NCBI GenBank assembly: GCA_964387075.1
Contig: CAYLVB010000002.1
Span: 504,865-568,864, forward strand
Reading direction: 5' to 3'
Origin: PALSA-968 sp964387075
GTDB lineage: Bacteria; Bacteroidota; Bacteroidia; B-17B0; Aurantibacillaceae
DNA length: 64,000 nucleotides
Positions 62,104 through 64,000 of the stretch are shown here, in pieces. Position 1 is the stretch's first letter, and each line of letters begins with the position of its first letter. Both the position numbers and the translations under genes were made by a program. The notes beneath the pieces are model-generated. The model did no database searches, was not told where the DNA came from, and worked only from the letters and a program-made list of their open reading frames with translations.

Positions 62104-62697
62104 TTAAGCGCCGCAATCGCTGGCTACCATATCTATCAAGGTGATATACCACTTTTTGTTGATTAGGCTCAAGTGGAAAACAACACCGTGTTTTTTTGCC
62201 AATTCCGTGAACACCACCTTGCGGCTTTGTAATTCCTGCGCTTTGATCAAGGTATATTCAGCCTTATCAAGCTGCCACATCTCGTTCTTCGAAAGAAAAT
62301 CCATCAATTCGCTTAGGCGGTTATAGCGTTTGGCGCTGTCGGCAATGAAACCGGATTTGTCCCATTTCTCTGTACCGCAATCGAATTTTGGCGAAGCACC
62401 GTATTTGAGGGGGTATTTCTTTACCCCTTTAGGGTCTTTATAAGGATAGAAATAGAAGGCTTTGGCGTCCAGCGAATCGTATCGTGTCAAAGCATCTATA
62501 GCACCAGGTCGTGTAATAATATACACGCCTCTGCCCTTATATATATGTTTATTAAGTATTTTGAAATTTTGTTTGGAAAAAGCGGTAACGATCTCGGTAC
62601 ACTGTTTCTTAAAAGTGGCCTCCGCCTTTTTGTTCTGCCCGAAGAAAAACAGGGGTGCAAGGAGGGCGAGGGCAATGCAGTTTTTAAAAGGTTTCAT
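62104..62697 (-). CDS. Secreted hypothetical protein
   Basis: 197 residues. A signal peptide (NCIALALLAPLFFFGQ) is followed by an alpha/beta body: FKKQCTEIVTAFSKQNFKIL, YIITRPGAIDALTRYD, and the end KWYITLIDMVASDCGA. Three Cys (about 33, 107 and 195) could form a disulfide. The build (helix, then strands ending in KKWYITLIDM) recalls periplasmic NTF2-like or DUF3828-type proteins, but the match is weak. It lies 26 bp upstream of the small Cys-rich gene on the same strand, so both are probably on one transcript. Confidence 0.7.
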   Translation of the reverse strand: MKPFKNCIALALLAPLFFFGQNKKAEATFKKQCTEIVTAFSKQNFKILNKHIYKGRGVYIITRPGAIDALTRYDSLDAKAFYFYPYKDPKGVKKYPLKYGASPKFDCGTEKWDKSGFIADSAKRYNRLSELMDFLSKNEMWQLDKAEYTLIKAQELQSRKVVFTELAKKHGVVFHLSLINKKWYITLIDMVASDCGA

Positions 62698-62760
62698 TTC
62701 TTTAAGCTATTTTAACACGGTCATCGTCTATTTCCACTATGAAATTAGCATTTTTTTTCG

Positions 62761-62768
62761 TAAATTTA
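62761..62768 (+). promoter_or_regulatory. Possible -7 box of the STAS-like gene
   Basis: TAAATTTA, one base off TAnnTTTG, ends 20 bp before ATG 62789. Confidence 0.35.
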
Positions 62769-62788
62769 AGATATAAATGTGAGGACCC

Positions 62789-63178
62789 ATGACTAGTGAA
62801 GTTGATCTGCAGGCCGCCATCCTCAAATACGAGGAACCTGTAATGTACCTGGTGTTGAAAGACAATACTGAATTGAACTCAAATAATTTGCAGGAGATCG
62901 CGCAAAAGGCTGGCGAGCTCAGTGCCGGAAAACCTTTCCTGCTGTTTTCTGATGCGCGAGTGAACCTGGATATTACCCCCGACGGCCACAAAGCTGCCGC
63001 TTCCGACCGGAGTTTAATGGCTTTGGTGGGCGCGAGTGCCGTGCTGGTGAGCAGCTGGCCAAAAAAATTCATCACCAATCTTTTTATACGCAATACCACT
63101 ATGCCTTTTCCGGTGAAGTTCTTTACAAACGCCTCCAAGGCGCTGGATTGGCTGAAATTGCAAAAGACCATCATTTAG
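62789..63178 (+). CDS. Small cytosolic STAS/SpoIIAA-like protein
   Basis: 129 residues without a signal peptide. Alternating beta strands and helices fit the SpoIIAA-like fold: VMYLVLKDNTELNSNNLQEI, then KPFLLFSDARVNLDITPDGH, an aliphatic strand SAVLVSSWPKKFITNLFI, and the typical final FFTNASKALDWLKLQK. Proteins of this group often sense or act as partner-switch anti-anti-sigma elements, but no phosphorylatable Ser is placed as in SpoIIAA. It lies near the siaB/siaC pair. An assignment to one pathway with it is only inference. Its end overlaps the convergent paralogue B by 8 bp. Confidence 0.75.
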   Translation: MTSEVDLQAAILKYEEPVMYLVLKDNTELNSNNLQEIAQKAGELSAGKPFLLFSDARVNLDITPDGHKAAASDRSLMALVGASAVLVSSWPKKFITNLFIRNTTMPFPVKFFTNASKALDWLKLQKTII

Positions 63179-64000
63179 TAAGGGCTTTGACCTTTTCTTT
63201 CACCACCTCCGAAAGCGGGCGGTTCTGTATCTTGCTTTGCAGCCAGGAGATCATATCAAAATAGGCAAAAGCATTCCTTTCGTAAGGATCTGCGGTAAGC
63301 GGTAGAAGCTCATCATGCAGTTCTTTAAAGGCCGCGATCATTTCTTTGGGAGAATCTATAGCCGGAACTTTTTTCCGGATAAAACGAAGCATGCAATCCT
63401 CGAATTTATAAATGCGCTTGCGGCGGTAAAGGAAACGGTAGACCGAGCGCACGGTATACTCCAGGAGGTCTTGCTTACCCATTTCAAACTGTATCATCAT
63501 GCTGAAAATGCGGGCAAAGGCGAGGATGTCGGCGCGCGGACTCAGATCGCTGAGGCTCATTAATTCCTGCATATATCTATTGGCAGCCACGTAATTACCG
63601 GCACAAAATTGTATGACGCAGCAGGCAAACGTGTGCGTGAGCCGCTGGCCGGGAATGGTTATCTGCACTTCGCCAGAAGAAAGTTGTTCCTCCATCTCCT
63701 TCAGCAAAGCAACCCCTTTCTCAAAATCTCCCGTCATAGGATACATGCTCAGCAAAAGATTGTGCGAAGCGTAAAATTTCCGGTTGCGCAGCACCTGTGA
63801 GCGTACGGGGATCGTTTTTATTTTTTCGGCCACTGAAGGCACTTGTTCGTACAGGTGCAGGTTGTTCAGCACTACGATCTTATTGTGCAGTACGTTGATG
63901 TAGGGCTTGGGTCGTTCAGCAATGAGGTGCGGACGCGATTCTACCAGTTCGATGAGGGCATTGATCCCGTCGAGCGCCTTTTGGTAGTCGCGCTTCATAA
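63171..64000 (-). CDS. Helical TPR-like protein, paralogue B (N-terminal part beyond window)
   Basis: At least 276 residues. The first Met in view (63998) is not the start, because the C-terminal 275 residues align with about residues 230-500 of paralogue A at 56441 and the frame is open to the edge. Matching blocks are YINVLHNKIVVLNNLHLYEQ against YLSALNNLGISQLELKLYDE, LAFARIFSMMIQFEMGKQDL against MARIFELILHYELGNTEMLE, and VYRFLYRRKRIYKFED against TYRYLLKSERMFKVEA. Both end in a basic helix. No function is known to me. Confidence 0.8.
   Translation of the reverse strand, partial: MKRDYQKALDGINALIELVESRPHLIAERPKPYINVLHNKIVVLNNLHLYEQVPSVAEKIKTIPVRSQVLRNRKFYASHNLLLSMYPMTGDFEKGVALLKEMEEQLSSGEVQITIPGQRLTHTFACCVIQFCAGNYVAANRYMQELMSLSDLSPRADILAFARIFSMMIQFEMGKQDLLEYTVRSVYRFLYRRKRIYKFEDCMLRFIRKKVPAIDSPKEMIAAFKELHDELLPLTADPYERNAFAYFDMISWLQSKIQNRPLSEVVKEKVKALTK

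Overview
The window looks like chromosome of a free-living member of the Bacteroidota. The grounds are type IX secretion (T9SS) C-terminal signals on several secreted proteins, a PorP/SprF protein next to an SprB-like adhesin, propeller-type and TPR-type sensor kinases, an EttA/LolA/PHA-synthase gene set, and many starts preceded by the phylum's promoter form (TTG, about 19-21 bp, TAnnTTTG). No prophage, CRISPR array, rRNA or classical insertion sequence was seen. Genus cannot be told from the sequence alone.

Layout. 1-5.7 kb: a propeller/LytS-type histidine kinase (cut by the left edge) divergent from penicillin-binding protein 1C, then a small SPOR-like secreted protein. 6.0-17.6 kb: a surface and signalling block with a T9SS type A protein, a lipoprotein, a TPR histidine kinase with its LuxR-type regulator, a 1616-residue SprB-like adhesin holding an almost perfect 880-bp internal duplication, and its PorP/SprF partner. 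17.6-19.4 kb: a PAP2 phosphatase and an overlapping glycosyltransferase. 19.5-20.3 kb: an initiator tRNA (fMet) whose two ends have both been duplicated. Upstream lie two 93-bp tandem units that each end in the first 12 nt of the tRNA. Downstream lies a frameshifted GIY-YIG gene followed by a copy of the tRNA 3' end. This is the most unusual locus in the window. 20.5-22.1 kb: a disordered low-complexity protein and a YciF-type ferritin-like protein. 22-28.6 kb: housekeeping genes era, hemH, rpsO-pnp and a thioredoxin, with small regulators. 28.6-33.3 kb: repeat-rich intergenic DNA around aroE, lolA and ettA.

33.3-36.9 kb carries class III polyhydroxyalkanoate synthase (phaE, phaC) and an S33 hydrolase, followed by a secreted M4 metalloprotease. 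39.6-54.9 kb on the minus strand is an unbroken run of 11 genes with gaps of at most 35 bp: asnB, glycosyltransferase, wza, wzc, rfbC, wecA-like, lytic transglycosylase, uvrA, sixA-like, ppk1 and ppx. It joins capsule/exopolysaccharide export to DNA repair and polyphosphate metabolism. 55-64 kb: a T9SS esterase, then a SiaB/SiaC partner-switch pair and the topoisomerase A subunit, bracketed by two paralogous 'YRYL' repeat proteins, the second cut by the right edge.

All calls come from reading translated sequence and known family motifs. No database search was run.
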